This document shows, piece by piece, positions 1-13,400 of a DNA stretch of 64,000 nucleotides (position 1 is the first letter of the stretch; each line of letters begins with the position of its first letter). The position numbers were made by a program, and so were the translations under genes. Source of the stretch: Prunella strophiata (taxonomy: Eukaryota; Chordata; Aves; Passeriformes; Prunellidae). Below the pieces are notes generated by a model, which was given only the letters and a program-made list of their open reading frames with translations, ran no database searches and had not been told where the DNA came from. The DNA is taken from NCBI GenBank assembly GCA_036583965.1, contig JAZBQD010000013.1, positions 13,974,618 to 14,038,617 on the forward strand. Reading direction: 5' to 3'.

Positions 1-117
1 GCACAGAATGTTCAGCCTAACAGAGTCTTCATTTCAGACAGGGCATCTTCTGTAAGACATTTTCTGGGCTACAACTACAGCAACACAGAGCAACCAATTA
101 CCTGGGCTGTGTACAGC

Positions 118-133
118 AAAAAAAAAAAAAAAG
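118..133. repeat. Poly(A) run (16 A)
   Basis: Uninterrupted run of 16 A. No upstream body of a recognisable retroposon and no target-site duplication is visible, so it is called only a homopolymer. Confidence 0.85.
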
Positions 134-2911
134 CTGAGAAAATACAGATCTAAGTTTAGCAAGAGATTGAAGCCTTGTGTGGAGGTGTGGGTTTTTAAAC
201 AACCACTGATTAAGTTGAAATGCTTGTCCTACATGGTTTAGAGAAAAAGGAAGAAGATAAAAATATAAAAGCATTAGGGCTTCAGTAGGTTCAAAGCTCT
301 TAGATATTCCTTACATCAGACTTTTTGTATTAAACTATGAACACAGCATTTCTTGCTTTGATTGCCTTAAATATAATAAAAAGAGTAATTGCCACTTGAA
401 GATTTCCAGTAATTCTCATTCCAGGGTAATTAGATGTAATGATTAGAATCTCTTCTAATGCATTGCAGCTCTTCCTTAGCACCAAGGCACAGTGATACAA
501 GTTATTTGCATAATTATCTCAGTTAAATGAGGAACACAGCTTAACACAAGAGTTGCCATTACTTCCACCAGAGCTCCTCAAACCTCCTGCTTAACACCAC
601 AGTGTTGTGCAATGACTTTGTAAACCGTTTGTGTCACTCCATGATCCATAAAATTTATTCTATTAAACACAGTCTTTTCAACCAACTCATCCACAGGCTG
701 GCTGCCCCCAGGTTTTTTGAGGGAAACATCTGCTTTAAACCCCAAAGACAAAGTTATGCCTCAGTATTAACTACTTGTAGGCTGCCTGACTTGCCCACCC
801 CCAACATTCACCCATCAAGTTTCAAGCACCAGCAGAACAGATTCAGCTTCTGATCATTTCCTTAATCAAGAGTGGATCTCTGCATTAAATATATCATAAA
901 TATTTCATGTATGTTAGCATTTGGAGTTAATAAGGATATTCCAAGGAACCCTACTAAAACATTTTGTAATACAGTTCTCATTTATCAACATATATGAACA
1001 TTTAGATTCCAATTTCTTGGACCATACTCTGAAATAGCAGCCACTTCCATATTGGTTTAGCCTTTACAAACTAAAGAAGTTGATGATTCTGTTAGCTTCT
1101 CCACCACCTTCTCCATTTTTTCCTACATTGTGTAAGAGCAGATGATGAAAACTAGCAGATTAGACAGCTAGAGAAATGCTCTATCTAGCAAAGCATCACA
1201 AGAAATTTATGGTTCAGGAAGGTTGCGATGAATACATCATATTACATCAATTCAAAATAAACCTCTGCTGTCTTACAACACTTAGCTTATTCATCATAAT
1301 TTCTCACAATTTCAAGTCATTCCAGCTTGCTCTGCTTTCGAGAAAAGTTTCTTTGTAGCTTACCTTAGTCAGGAAATTTCATAAATCCTCACTGACCTTG
1401 CTCTTTAGTCATTGTCTGCTCTTGTTTTAATTACAATAACTTATTCACTGCATTTCTGTATTTTTTACAGATCTGCTATCTATTTCCAATTTCTCAGATA
1501 TTAGAAAGCATTCAGCAATTTTTGTGCAATTTTCTTTTAACTGTATGTGCTCTTCCAAGCAGCTGGCTACTGATATTCACATGGTAAATCAAAAAGCAGA
1601 TTTATTTTCAGAAAGACAACAGAAATGAGCTGGAAAGCATGATACTAAGTTTTGATATAAAAGTTTTAAAGAATAAACAGATAATTGGAATCATTGTTCA
1701 ATCCCAAAGCGCTTTTGGCAAATGTGGATACCAGCCTGGATAATTCAAGCCTGGTCCTTTATGTGGCTCCATCTGTACCTTAGCTCAGAGCATGAGGGAG
1801 ACTAGGAAGCATTTGTGGATATACAAGCCTAAGCCACACAAATCCTTGTGCTAGCAAGGGGTGAGCTGGCTCTGCCACAGGACTGAGCTGGAAGCCACAT
1901 GCATATCCTATGGGGACAGCTCACAGCCTGGCAGCAATTGCTCTTCTCCAGCTTTGACTTGTCCAGGCTCAGCTCAGCCCTAGCTGTGGCCCTGCAGTGT
2001 TTTGGGAAGCCTGGGGGCAGGGGGAGCTCACTCCCAGCTGCAAAGGACATCACACACATCTAATGTACAAAGGACAAGGATCAGGATGCAGCTCACGATT
2101 TCTCACAGCCTCTCACTCCCTCCTGATTGTACCCTGCAGATTTGTAAAGGCTGAAAGTTCATGAAGGAATAGAAATGTTTAAGGCTAAGGAGAAAGCCCA
2201 GAACAAGGATCCTGCCATCCCTTCCGTGTTTACATTTGGTCAGCTCCATTCAAACACAAGCTGTGGGACTCAACACAACTACTATATGGAGTGCAAAAGG
2301 CTGAGCTCTCCAGATGAGACAAATGATCTAATTACTGCCAGGAGGAGGTGTGACAGAACTGGCAGAGACTGTGACATAGCTTGTTTTGGAAGAATAGATT
2401 GGATTTTCTCACTAGGCATACAGAGGGTCAGACTGTTTTCCAAGAACATGGTGTGCCAGCACTCCTAGGATAAATGCAAGTGTTGCCTGTGAGCACTCCC
2501 AACAGCATCTGTAGAATGCCTTTTATTGACAGTGAAGCAAAACAAAACCCCACAGTGATCCATGTTGCAAACACTGAGTTACTAATTTTAACAGGAACAA
2601 AGACACCCTTCCCAGTCAGCACTGGGAATTCTTGTCACATCAGAGCTATGAATTTGTGAGACTGAACAAAACACTTCAGCAAAGTAACTTGCATCAGGAA
2701 GTGGGCGTTTTTAACACTCTGAAGTTCCAGGAAAACAAAGTCAGTGTGATTTGAGGCACCGTTTTCCAAACTTTTCAGCCCTTCCTCAAAACAACTTGTA
2801 ACACTTGGGAAAAAGGGAATTTTTGCATGCCATCATGACAATCAAACCTATTTTCACAATCTGAGAAGGGGGAAAGTGAAAGAAATATCATAGTGTTTCA
2901 CTTGTTGTAGC

Positions 2912-2937
2912 AAAAAAAAAAAAAAAAAAAAAAAAAA
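2912..2937. repeat. Poly(A) run (26 A)
   Basis: Uninterrupted run of 26 A and the longest homopolymer in the window. It is probably length-variable. The flanks do not resemble a SINE or a processed mRNA. Confidence 0.9.
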
Positions 2938-5559
2938 GCTGACAGCCACAATATTTTGCTTCCCTTTCCAAAATGGACTAAAACTATTCAGTGATGAGTA
3001 TCTTTATGAGTTGTCTGTGCACTTGAAATTCTTTAAATTCTGACTGGCTGGAAGAGAGTGCTCACCCAAGCTAACATCAATGTATCTAGACTTTATTCCT
3101 ATGCCTACCACAGGTCACTGTGGCAGGAAGGATATTGGACCAGACAAACATTTAGATGACTTTGCATTCATAAAACCCAAAGTAAAATGGAATTGGCACC
3201 TCCTTTTCTTCCTCCCCCTACAAAAAGCACTAACGAAAACTAAATCCTCCAGGTTTTGCTTATATTTACATATGCATAGTGAAAGAAATTTAATTAAGTC
3301 AGCTGAGCTATAAAATGCAAGGAGGTCTGTTGTCTTTCTTGCTACTGCAGCTTTTTCAGCAAAAGGTCAAAAATACCTCCCAACAAGAAAGCACTTCACA
3401 TAGGTACTATGTCTGGTTTATTGTCTGAACCAGGACTTCTTGTTGTGCATGTAATTTTTACTGTATTTAAAAACACATTTTAATGTTCAGACTGATTGGT
3501 GCTAGCACTATTCTGGGAGAATTTCCTAACGTAGCTATCACTTAAGATCTGCAACCAAATCTTATGACTAGGCCAATCAACATTTCTTTTTTTTTGTTTT
3601 CATTTCTATCATTAAATGTGGTACTCCTTCCCATTCTCCCAAAAAAGCTTTCCTAGAACTGCTTCGCAGGAGTTCCTCTATCAGCTGCTTCATGTGTGAT
3701 GAAATAATCAACCTTTCTATGAGATTACCTTTATTTGCATTTTAGTGCACTCATCAACTTGATTAGGGAATAGGGATCGAAATTCTCTATAGGACACTAC
3801 ATTCACTGAAAAACACTGTATTTGACTGCTGTAATCCAAGAAGATCTAAATACTGTATTCAGAATCAGTCAATGAGCAAATCTTTTTTCCCCCACAGACT
3901 CCTTATATCCATGCTGCGTGCAAAACAAGCATTTATATTCTTCAGACTTTGTCACTAAACTAGCCAACCTTGTCTTTGAGAGCTCACACTTCATAGTTCA
4001 CTATTAATTTCACACTTAAAAATTTAAACCTGTTACTTAAGAGAATGTTGTGCTTCCAAATACTGAGACTCTCAGGAAAATCAGGCAAAAATGCTACTCA
4101 GACATTTATTGCTCTAAAGTTTGCTGCATTTAGTAAATCAGCAGTGAGCAGAGCTTGTAAGGGCTCCTTGCATAGTCATTTTCATTGCCAAACTAATTCC
4201 ACAAGTAGCTGTCCTTGCTTCTGTTGGCTTTAGGAGTTGATATACAACATGGGTGTTAAACCACCTACTTGCAAAAAACATTGATAAAAAAATCTTAGTT
4301 ATCAATGCAAAATAGCATTGTATAACTATTTCCCTAAAAGTATATACTTAGACAAAAGACAGGAATAAAAGTTAGGCACTGAGGTTGTGATTAGTTGAAG
4401 GAAGAATGTCAGGGAGCCAGAGATGTTTAGTAAAAGGAAAGTTATCTAGGCCTTTGAATTCACACACTGATGTGTTCAGGATTCAGCATCAGCTTTTATC
4501 TTAGCTGCAGAATTTCCAGAAAAGTATTATACACATTTTTATATTATGCTAGAGGGATTGTACTACTGGACATCCATTATCTTTTTTCTTAAAAGCTTTC
4601 TCATTATTTTTCTGGCATTTTTGGGGGGATATCTCTAAGAATTGCACTACCAGCTGCTGTTGCTTCAGGCTGCACAGAGGATTTGCACATACCCACAGCT
4701 GGGAAGACACAGTAGGAATACTAGTCTATCATGTATTTGTAGGCAAGCAATTCTTAGAAAAGATACCCTCAGTTATGACTCATTCCTTCCTTAATAGGTA
4801 CACCATTATTACAAATTACAGCTCTCAAAATGTGTGAGACCCAGCTAGGGCACCATAATTACAAATGAAAGCTAATGATTCTTCTAATCTTTGGCTTTTT
4901 TTTATGGTATCATCCTATTTAAGATCATAAGAAAAGTAATAACATCATGAATAAGAGGCACAGCTACATACATCATTTTAAGAGAGGCCTCCTTTCCTCT
5001 TTGTCTTACTGAAAGCAAGAGATAGATAAAATGAAAGAAAAAACTAAGTCTCATTTAATATCTTGAGATAGCCAAGAGTTGCCAAGCCTGTTCCCCTTGA
5101 GGAGCAGAGGAAACACTGTCAGGTAACAAAGCCCTAAGGCTTTGTCTGATATCCTCCCTGCAGGCAGCTGCAGAGCTCTGGGGCCAAAGGCTGAAGTGCC
5201 CAGGATGCCACAGGAACAACCCAAATATCAGTCGTTACCCAGCCAAGGGGGACTACCCCTCAGCACTTGAATTTGGTCAGTGCTTATGATGTTTAAATCT
5301 TTTAAGCCACCAATAAAGCCAGCCCAAAATTACAGTTTCCAAAACTCAACCCAAATAGCAACCCAAAAGAGAGATTAAAATCCAAGCCTATCTTATAGGG
5401 AAGAACCCTTTTAAATACCCCTTTCCTTCAACTCCTGCCCCATGTCATCCCTTGTGTCTATCCCAGGATGAGATGAATCTCACATTCAGGTCCAGCATTG
5501 ACACCTCAAGAGGAACAAGTGCCAGTGCCTGATGATTTCACTGTTCTTTAAATGCCTTT

Positions 5560-5980
5560 TGACAGCACCCAGTACAATCTCCTCTGTAATTTTTCCAGGC
5601 ACTGAGGTTAGACTAAGAGGTCTTTGATTTCCTAGGTCTTTCCTCATATTCTTCTTCTAAATTGGAATATCATTGGCCTCCTTACAGCCAACAGGAACCT
5701 CCACAAGACTTTTGGTAGATGGTGAAAAGATGGATGTCCTGCCATGACATCCACTAGGTCCTGCAGTGCTCTGGGATGGGCTCCATCAGGGTCCACAGAC
5801 TTGTGAATATTGAGCTGGTCCCTTACAATTTCAATGTCCACAAACAGAAAACCTTGCACGCAAGATCTCTGACTGATGAGACCTGGCAGCCCAATCCTAC
5901 CCACATTCCTAAAGACTGAGCTGAAACAAGAATTGAAACCCTCTGCTTTTTCTTCATCCTTAGGTGTGTGTGGCTCTAGG
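5560..5980 (-). mobile_element. CR1 LINE fragment, ORF2 reverse-transcriptase region, decayed
   Basis: Read on the minus strand, the open frame at 5958-5720 carries segments typical of amniote CR1 ORF2. DEEKAEGFNSCFSSVF begins near 5958, and LNIHKSVDPDGAHPRAL followed by DLVDVMAG lies around 5813-5740. These correspond to the stretch just before and at the start of the reverse-transcriptase domain of CR1-type LINEs. Downstream the DNA still resembles CR1 (the part encoding the VPxDWKxANVxPIFKKG-like block), but the frame is lost near 5720, so a frameshift is present. Neither the CR1 5' end nor the 3' UTR with its 8-bp terminal repeats is attached. It is an old, 5'- and 3'-truncated, inactive copy. 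Borders are approximate. Assignment to CR1 is firm from the motifs; the subfamily cannot be given. Confidence 0.88.
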
Positions 5981-8439
5981 TGTGACAGATGCCAGGCATG
6001 CAGGCCTGCCAGCTGTACCAACTGCCCACTCCTCACACATCTTTTTATACACATTGGAATTATGATGAAGTACAGCATAGTGAAGAGAAAATCTGACAGA
6101 CATCACACCTTTACTCATAATCATAGACCGTCACAATGGCAGGAAATTACTCACAGTCATGTAAAATAGCCCCACTAGGGATAACCGAAATGGCAATTTC
6201 ATTTGATTAACTTTTATGTCCTTTGTAAGAGTTACAATTTCAAGATCAATCAAGACTAGATACATCCAGCAGGATATTTCAATACATTTTTGATCATGCT
6301 TTTCAAGTTTCCTGTTACTTTCACATTCAAAAGAGACCACCACAGTTCTGCAGACAATGTGATGTATCCTAAAAGACTTTATCTTTGCTCCATGTATCTT
6401 TATGCTCACAAGCTGAAACTCTACTAATTAAAAATTCTTTATTCAATATGTGTAGCAAATGAGACACCCAAAAGTTTTCAAGATTTAGCTGTAATGTAGG
6501 GCCAGCAAACATTTTCCAGCACTGACTGCCTCCTAAAACCTCAAGTCCTTCTCCTTTCTTCCCACTGCCCAGACACAGATTCATCCACTCATTTCCATGG
6601 CAGAGAAATGTGGTGGCACAGACCAACACAAACTTGGGGTAGACTCCACTAGACAGCCTCAATCTGCATGACAACTGCACTGACTGAAAATATTTCATAA
6701 AAAACAATCATGAGCTCAGCATATACATAAAAAAAAGGTCAAAGTTGTGTTGCCTGATTTGCCAATGACAATCCATTTTATTTATTGGAATGAACCTCCC
6801 CATGCACCAAAATTGAAATATTCACATAGGAAATAACTTGAAAACATTAAAGTTGTTAAAATAGTGGTGATAGATAATGTGCTCTGGGCCTAATCCTTCC
6901 AACCATTTAAATACTCACTTGATTGAAGCTCTTGGGACCAAGGAATTTAAAAGGATATTAAAAAAAATGGTAAGAGAAACCTAGACAAGATTTTAGAAAA
7001 TAAAATACCATAGTGAATAATGCATGGGAAGATTTGCTGCATTCTATGTTTATTTAGTATAATAGTACGTATGAGTTTACAATCTCACTTCTCTGGCTGA
7101 CTCTTTTAGCTTCTGAGTCTAACTAATCACCATTAAATCTCTTGGTACTGGTTAAGGAAATCTCTACTAAGTAGAACATTTGTTAACACTGTCCCCAATA
7201 AGATGCAGCCATTAGTGCTCACTCACATTAAGCTACAGCCATTCCCTGGCAGATGTCCTAGTAAAATAGCCATCCCAACTCATTACATTTCCCATTAAAG
7301 GAATAAATAATATATCCACTATTTAAATTAGATCAAAATATTGAAAGATTCATAAAAATCCTCCCACCTAATTTGGGAAAGAGGAGATGGACATTATCAT
7401 AAGCCACTTTACTTATTGCAAGACTTTTGCTAGCAGCACATCAGTGTCACAGCTGAATTATGATATTCCAGAAATGCCAGCCTTCATAACTACAAAAGTG
7501 ATCACAATTTCAATAAACTGGAAGGACACATGAAGGGCTATTTAACACCAGGATGAAAGGAATATGTCATTAGCCTTCCATTTCTTCTCCCCTCCTTTTC
7601 TGCCACTAGCTGCCTGCTTGCATTTCAAGATCAGTTAAAGTGAGGTTAGCAGCTTGTCTTTAACAGTATTTTAGTGGTCTTCAATTCCATTTTACAGTCA
7701 GATCTCTAATACATGAGATCTACATAAATCAATTGTTTGGGTGGCAGTGGCCATGGTGGCTCAGGCAGGAGCCACACACAGTTTCTGATATATGAGCAGG
7801 CACCTGGCACAGGTTCATCAGACACAGCCCTGCAGCTGAACCATCAGTGGTCTAATCTGGCACAGTGCACAACTCCCTGCTCCCTCTGCAGCAAACAGGA
7901 TGCAGGAGCAAGAACCAGTAGCCAGGAAGGCTGGAACACCTTGGCAGAGCATGCCCTGGTCAAAGTCACAGGAAAACAATGGCTTTGGACTCTGCTCCTC
8001 CAACATTCACAAAGTTTGTTTTCTGAAACAAGTGCCATTGCATTGGGCACTAGGAAGTAATAATCAGGTTATAAAAATTTACAAGTGACTATGAATTTTC
8101 AGTCTGATCTTTCCAATAGGATTCATTGTAAGCAGTGTAATAGTCATAAAGCAGCTCCAGAGAGAAAATAATCTCTGTAACTAATTGTGCCATTTGACTA
8201 ATAAAATAATGTATATTTCCATTAACAAAACTGAATGCACAGAATTGATTTTCAGCTTTGATGTAAACACAGCTTATTATGTTGATTAATCCTTCTCCAC
8301 ACTTTGCTTTCTGGAAGACCTTTTTCTCAAATAAAGCCACACAAAAACAGTACTTTTAGCTTTATAGCCTCAGATATGATGTAGGATCCAAGACCCAATT
8401 CGAGAACATATTCGTGTTACTAATGCTAAAATCGGCTTG
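5981..8439. other. Non-coding DNA, no gene seen
   Basis: AT-rich sequence with no supported gene. The first part (to about 6080) may be poorly preserved CR1 continuing from the neighbour. A moderately GC-rich, CpG-poor patch lies at about 7740-8060. Its overlapping short frames on both strands look like composition effects. Confidence 0.55.
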
Positions 8440-8870
8440 GAAGCAGAGCCCTGTTAGTGAAGTGCCTGCGTCAGCCCTGGGGCTCAGCACTAAGAGCACC
8501 CGTTTGTGGCAAACGGCCTGGATGCTGTGGTCCGTGCCTGACCTGGAGGGAAGCGCTCTCTGCCCCGGGGCAGCCCCGGGCACTCCGGGATTCACCATTC
8601 CCTTCTGGTCTCGAGAACACCATTATCCTCACAGCCCTCTCAGAATTTCCTGGGCTGCCTGCTAAAAAGGTTTCCAAAGTGACATCGATTCTGAGATTCC
8701 GAATACTCGGTGCCCTCCGTTCACCTCCGCACCGGGTGCCCGTGCCCAGGCACTGGGCTGGGGCTGCTGGGGTCGCTCAGCCGGGCCGGGGACCTCGGGC
8801 AGGGCATTGCAGAGCGGCCAAAACCTGCACTCAGCTTGTGCCAAACCCCGCAGAAGAGCTCAGCCAGCCC
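8440..8870. promoter_or_regulatory. Isolated CpG-rich islet (possible orphan CpG island)
   Basis: About 400 bases stand out from AT-rich, CpG-poor surroundings. By eye there are roughly two dozen CpG dinucleotides between 8460 and 8860, including the palindrome GCCCCGGGGC near 8560 and a dense run around 8700-8810. Several frames stay open through it on both strands, which is usual for GC-rich DNA, and none gives a recognisable protein. In vertebrates such islets commonly mark promoters or enhancers kept free of DNA methylation. A promoter for an unannotated transcript, or an orphan island inside a large gene, would both fit. A GC-rich insertion is the main alternative. No TATA box or start site can be chosen from sequence alone. 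Confidence 0.45.
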
Positions 8871-9910
8871 TGAACTGATAATTGGGCTGAAATACTTCCC
8901 TCTGGTGGCTGAGTCTATTTCAGCCTATGGAAATAAGTGCTTTTTCAAATTCTTCTAATTGCAAATCCAAACCAGATGTTTAATTAAGTGTAGAAACAGC
9001 CAATACTGTCCAAAATGCAGTCTGATCATGGTCTCAGTCCTTTTGCCCTCAACACAGTAAAGTGCACATGAGCACACAAATCTTAAAAGTACAGAAGATA
9101 ACATCCAAAACTGATTAGGACCAAAGCCTACATTGAAGTGCTTTCCTAAATCAAATTTTGAATCAAATAGCACACTGTTTAATTAAAGAACTTCATTTAC
9201 ATTCCCACCTTTCACTGCATTTACAGCACATTGCTTAATTATATTCTCTAATCATCACAAGAGATGTGAAATCTCACTCACTACTTCTACTCCTTAATTT
9301 GCAAAAAAAAAAAAAACCCCTTTACAGTTTGTATAAATATTCACTGAAAAACAACTGAAACACTGGAGATGCAAGAATATCCTTTGTGTATTTTCTGAAC
9401 ACACACTTTTCAAATTAGAATTTTTCTAAATTCCTTCCAGATTCATTATGAAAACAGAACACCATAGTGGGAAGTACAGTAGCACAGTTTGGATGAGGAA
9501 CAGATAATCCATATTATGAAAGGTAAATCTGGGATTACTGAAGTAAACTTCACAAGTCTGCAGCTGAAGTACTACAATGCCACAGTGGTGAACAGGCTGA
9601 ATATATATTCTTTACCTTGGACAGTATTTAAAGATATTGCAAACTACTCACTAATTTAAAAGCAAATTTTGTTTCCAGCAACTTGCCTTAAAATCAGCCA
9701 ATGCTTGTTCAGCAGTAATGATGTTCTCCTTTTAGAAACTGCACAGAGCAGCAATTCCATCATTAAACTGAATCATAAATGAATTACCTCCATTTTTTTT
9801 CCTGCACAACTTTGCTTTGATTGTTATTGTAACGGTTCTATCATCATTTAAATAAGCAGCTTTAACAAATAAATTTTCTTGTGTTCTGTTCATCTCCTTG
9901 CCCTTTCAAG
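8871..9910. other. Non-coding DNA, no gene seen
   Basis: AT-rich, without a supported gene. It contains an A-run of 14 at 9303-9316. Its last 45 bases form a pyrimidine-rich stretch ending in AAG at 9910, discussed with the next entry. Confidence 0.55.
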
Positions 9911-9954
9911 TTTTTAAAGCCAGCCTGAAGAAGCTGCGGGCATTTGCTGAGCAG
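9911..9954 (+). other. Candidate 44-nt microexon, unidentified
   Basis: A pyrimidine-rich tract (about 9873-9907) ends in the acceptor-like TTTCAAG at 9904-9910. A good donor, CAG followed by GTGAGA, follows at 9952-9960. The enclosed 44 bases begin with two bases of a split codon and end on a codon boundary, reading FKASLKKLRAFAEQ after the first residue. The segment is GC-richer than its flanks. I do not recognise the peptide, and exons this small can arise by chance in 64 kb, so this is a weak candidate. The open frame continues past the donor for about 60 codons to 10140. Confidence 0.17.
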
Positions 9955-10774
9955 GTGAGAATCCCTCTGCAGGTAGTTCTCCCCACCAAGGATGACTTCA
10001 TACTGCTTCAGGCCAGAATGCCCTTTACATTACTTACTTTTATTTTGTGTGTATTCCACCTCTTTATCCCTAGAGGTGACCCGAAGGACTTCACACAATC
10101 AAATGTATGGAAATCACTGATCCATTTAATCCCTTCTTGAAATTTTTCCGACTGGTGCAGAGGAAAACAAGGGCACAAACACCCAAGGGTCTGCACTTCT
10201 AGTAAAAGCACTTCTAAAATGCTGTCTGCTCTGATCTAAGTAGCTGGCTGGGTGGTTTCTCACTCACTGCACTACAAAGCAAATTTGTTTGAATGCATCT
10301 ATTGTGGAGCTGCCTGCTCTCCACTGGGTTGTCTCTGGGGCACCACCTTTTATTCTCATTAGTGAAGGGACGCCATTGGGAATTATTTAATCTCAGACAT
10401 CAGTCTTGAAAACTGTTTGTTTTGGGGGCATTTGGTTTAATATACATAATAAAAGCAGCAGACTGTCTTAGAAGGAGAAACAAATTCTCATGTAGTTTTA
10501 TCAAACATAACAAATAAGCATCTCTGAATCCTTTACTTCATTACAATTTCAGATGCAAATAAAGATAGAAATCTAAAATTTATACTCCTTAGGCTTTTCT
10601 TCCATCTCAAAACCAGGGGAGAGAATTAATTTAAGACCAATTAAGATTGTTGTCAGTAAGAATTAAACCAACAATGAATGGAAATGCATTGTGAAAGTGC
10701 TGAATGAGAGCATAATTTCCCAAACACTACTAGCAATCAGAATTTAAATATATTTTCACCCATAGTCTTCAAAG

Positions 10775-10845
10775 CAGCTCACGAACTATTATTTTGACCT
10801 TTGTGTTACAGATAAGGCAATTAAGGCAGAGAGTAAAAACATCAT
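10775..10845 (-). mobile_element. MIR/CORE-SINE-like relic
   Basis: The stretch resembles the well-known reverse-complement end of MIR. An ATTTTGACC-type segment is followed by TTACAGATAAGGCAATTAAGG and then CAGAGAG, to be compared with the MIR pattern of TTACAGATGAGG, AAACTGAGG and CAGAGAG. The copy is short and strongly diverged, as expected for an element this old. A chance match is possible. Confidence 0.4.
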
Positions 10846-12065
10846 AAGCTTCTTGAAAGTTCTGCTTTGAAATTTGTATCAGGGAAAAAAAATAATTGCA
10901 TTTTTTCTGGTGAAAAGCTGAAATCAAAACCCTTTGCATTACAGAGGTGCAGACAAAATGGCTCAACAAGTAGAATGTAACAGAATGGAAATGGAAATTA
11001 CCATAGATATCTTAAGACACACTATCTCCAGCTCAGCCTCTGACTAGAAATCATGGTAAATGCATAGACCTAAACTGACTCTTATTGCTTATATGTGCAT
11101 TTAGATTTCTGTGTATACAGCTTCCAGAGGGTTCTACAGATGACTGATAACAATTCTGAAGCTATTATTTACAACCTTATTCAAATCTATAGAGTCACAG
11201 ACATGCAGTGGTACAGTGTCTTTAAAACTAATTCAACACTATTCATGCAGTAGAGACTAGACCCAAGGAACACTGAGGTTTCCTTGCATTTAAGGAATTT
11301 TCTGGAATTTAGACTCTAATATTTTCAGGTTTTGCTTTCCTCAAGAGATTCCTTTGTAGAATTCTTAAGGTAAACTTATCTGAGCTCCCATAAGCCTTTA
11401 ACTCTACAATATAGTGTTGTCAAGGAACATTTCTTTTCCTGAACAGCTTCACAACCAGCAGTGACAGCAAAGATGTCATGTATGCTTTACATAACATAAA
11501 ATAGCTTTTTTCCTCTTAATTTATGAATTTAGTACAGGTCCAGGACATCATTTTTATTTCAATTCATCTACTCTCTCAAACAGAATTGATAACAAAGCTG
11601 GTTTCCCATGTGAAAAAACTAAGAACTTTATATTTCACCTTGACATGTTTCTATGTCCTATGATAATTAGCTCCTCTGTCTCAGCTGTGAGATTTAACTA
11701 TTTCAACTAACTCTCCTGACTTGATGCCTACCCTGGTGAGCAGCATTGTAGAAGGTTATGGCTTGGTTTTAACCTCTGACAAGTCCTGGTAAAGGGAAGG
11801 AAAAGGGGAGAAGGGTTATCATACCAGTGACACCTGCTACAAACTTCTGACTTAAATCCACTGTTGCCTTCCTCTCTGACTTGCACGAAGTGCTGTCTGC
11901 CAACCCTTCAACCTAAAGAAAACAGGCTTTAAGAAGCAGGGGCCATCACTTGCATTGGAGTGGTGCTTGGAGACCTCCTCAGGCATCAAAGACTGTAAAA
12001 GCAATGCTGTATATGTAAGAAATAAAACTCGGACAAGATAAAAGGAAGGGGATGGAAAACATATG

Positions 12066-12150
12066 TGCATTTTAAAGCTGGAAAACTGTTCCTGCAAGAT
12101 TAAATAATTTGCTCAAGGTCAGTACTTGAGACTGGTAAGCTGAAAACGTG
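12066..12150 (-). mobile_element. MIR/CORE-SINE-like relic
   Basis: The order of blocks follows the reverse complement of MIR: CATTTTAAAGCTGGAAAACTG, then TTAAATAATTTGCTCAAGGTC, then ACTGGTAAG. These correspond to the MIR blocks for a TTTTACAGATGAGG-like segment, TTAAGTAACTTGCCCAAGGTC and the CTAGTAAGT segment. The run of matches is longer than in the copy at 10.8 kb, so this is the better of the two. Confidence 0.5.
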
Positions 12151-13381
12151 ACTATTTGTGTTCCTAGGCTAGCCATTAAGCACCATAAAAAGCCATTCTT
12201 TCACTATTTTTGGAGAACTATTCCTGTATGTATTAGACTTGGCACATGTGAAGTAGAGGAATAACATATGTGAAGTGAATAAATACAGCTCCATTATGAC
12301 ATTCCAGAGATGATGGCTTAGATATTCAGCAAATTTAATAATGATGTGTCAGAATCAGAGTCAGTCAGAAAATTAATCTTTGAAGTTTAAGGTAATAACA
12401 ACAGGCAAGCTCTGCTCCTCTCCCCAGGTAATATCCAGGTATCTTGGGATATATCAAGGACCACTAAAGAGAAAGACAGCTGTGTTTATGTGACCAGTGA
12501 CATTTCATGGGCAATAACTTTACATGTAAATATGAGATGGGCCCCTTTTCAGTGTAGGAAAATGGATGAGCAACAGCATCTCACCACAACTCTTCAACTC
12601 AAAGTGGACAACATGAAGTTACCGCCTTTGAAATGTAGCACTAAAGCAGAAATTAATCTTATATTTAAATGTGCTCAGGTAATTGTTATCATTGCACCTG
12701 AGCATCACACACACCCCAACAGGTGTACCTGGAGCAAAACAGAGATCATGCACCGCATATTGTGGAAAGGGTTAAAGACAACATAAATATACTCTCACTG
12801 CTTGACTGAGCTAGATTTCATTTATTTAATCCTCATTCTCACCCTAATTCTGCCACCTACGAGAAAATGAGTAGTTCACAAGAGGAAATCACTAAGTCCG
12901 CTTCCCACCACCATAATTTTTCATGGGGTAGGTCAAATATAACAAGGTGTCAAATCCTAAAGAGTTATCAGTTACACCAATACAGATCCAACTTGAACTC
13001 CTGAACTTCATCTGACTGTCAGGAAAGTGAGCTCTCATTTAACAGAGTCTTTAGCTCATGCATTTCTACAAGATTTGTGGAGGGTAGGATGTTGCTTGAA
13101 TTGAACTGAAAATTGAACCAACTTCTAATTACAAAGCACTGTATCAAAACTGTCACGTTGTTCTTACACATCACTGAGTTACTTATGGCCCTCTGAAGAG
13201 CAAACTCCATGCCAAATCACATTCCTTTGACAGGTGAAATCACAGGGGACAGAAAACAATCCAGAGAACAGACATAACTACAGCTATAGAAGAACTTTTT
13301 GCTTAGCTCAAGGTTCAGCTCTTCAGTCAGATTTTAGGTTCCCAGATTATTAGAGAAAATGTAATCTGGCAGTATAAAATC

Positions 13382-13400
13382 TTTTTTTTTTTTTTTTTTT
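13382..13400. repeat. Poly(T) run (19 T)
   Basis: Homopolymer of 19 T. No retroposon body was recognised on its complement. Confidence 0.85.

Larger units (their letters stand above)
1..5559. other. Non-coding AT-rich DNA, no gene seen
   Basis: No supported gene. The stretch is AT-rich with short chance open frames only. It contains A-runs at 118-133 and 2912-2937. There are two more GC-rich but CpG-poor patches, about 1790-2060 and 5080-5260. The second holds a small perfect hairpin in which CAAAGCC and GGCTTTG are separated by CTAA. Nothing marks either patch as an exon or a recognisable transposon. Confidence 0.6.

Noticed and set aside
118..2940. Poly(A) runs at 118 and 2912, both followed by GCTGA, as tails of a shared SINE
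   Set aside because: Similarity does not extend beyond a few bases on either side and no target duplications are present.
8457..8873. 138-codon frame in the CpG islet as a protein gene
   Set aside because: Several frames on both strands are open there because GC-rich DNA has few stop codons. No domain or splice signal supports one over the others.
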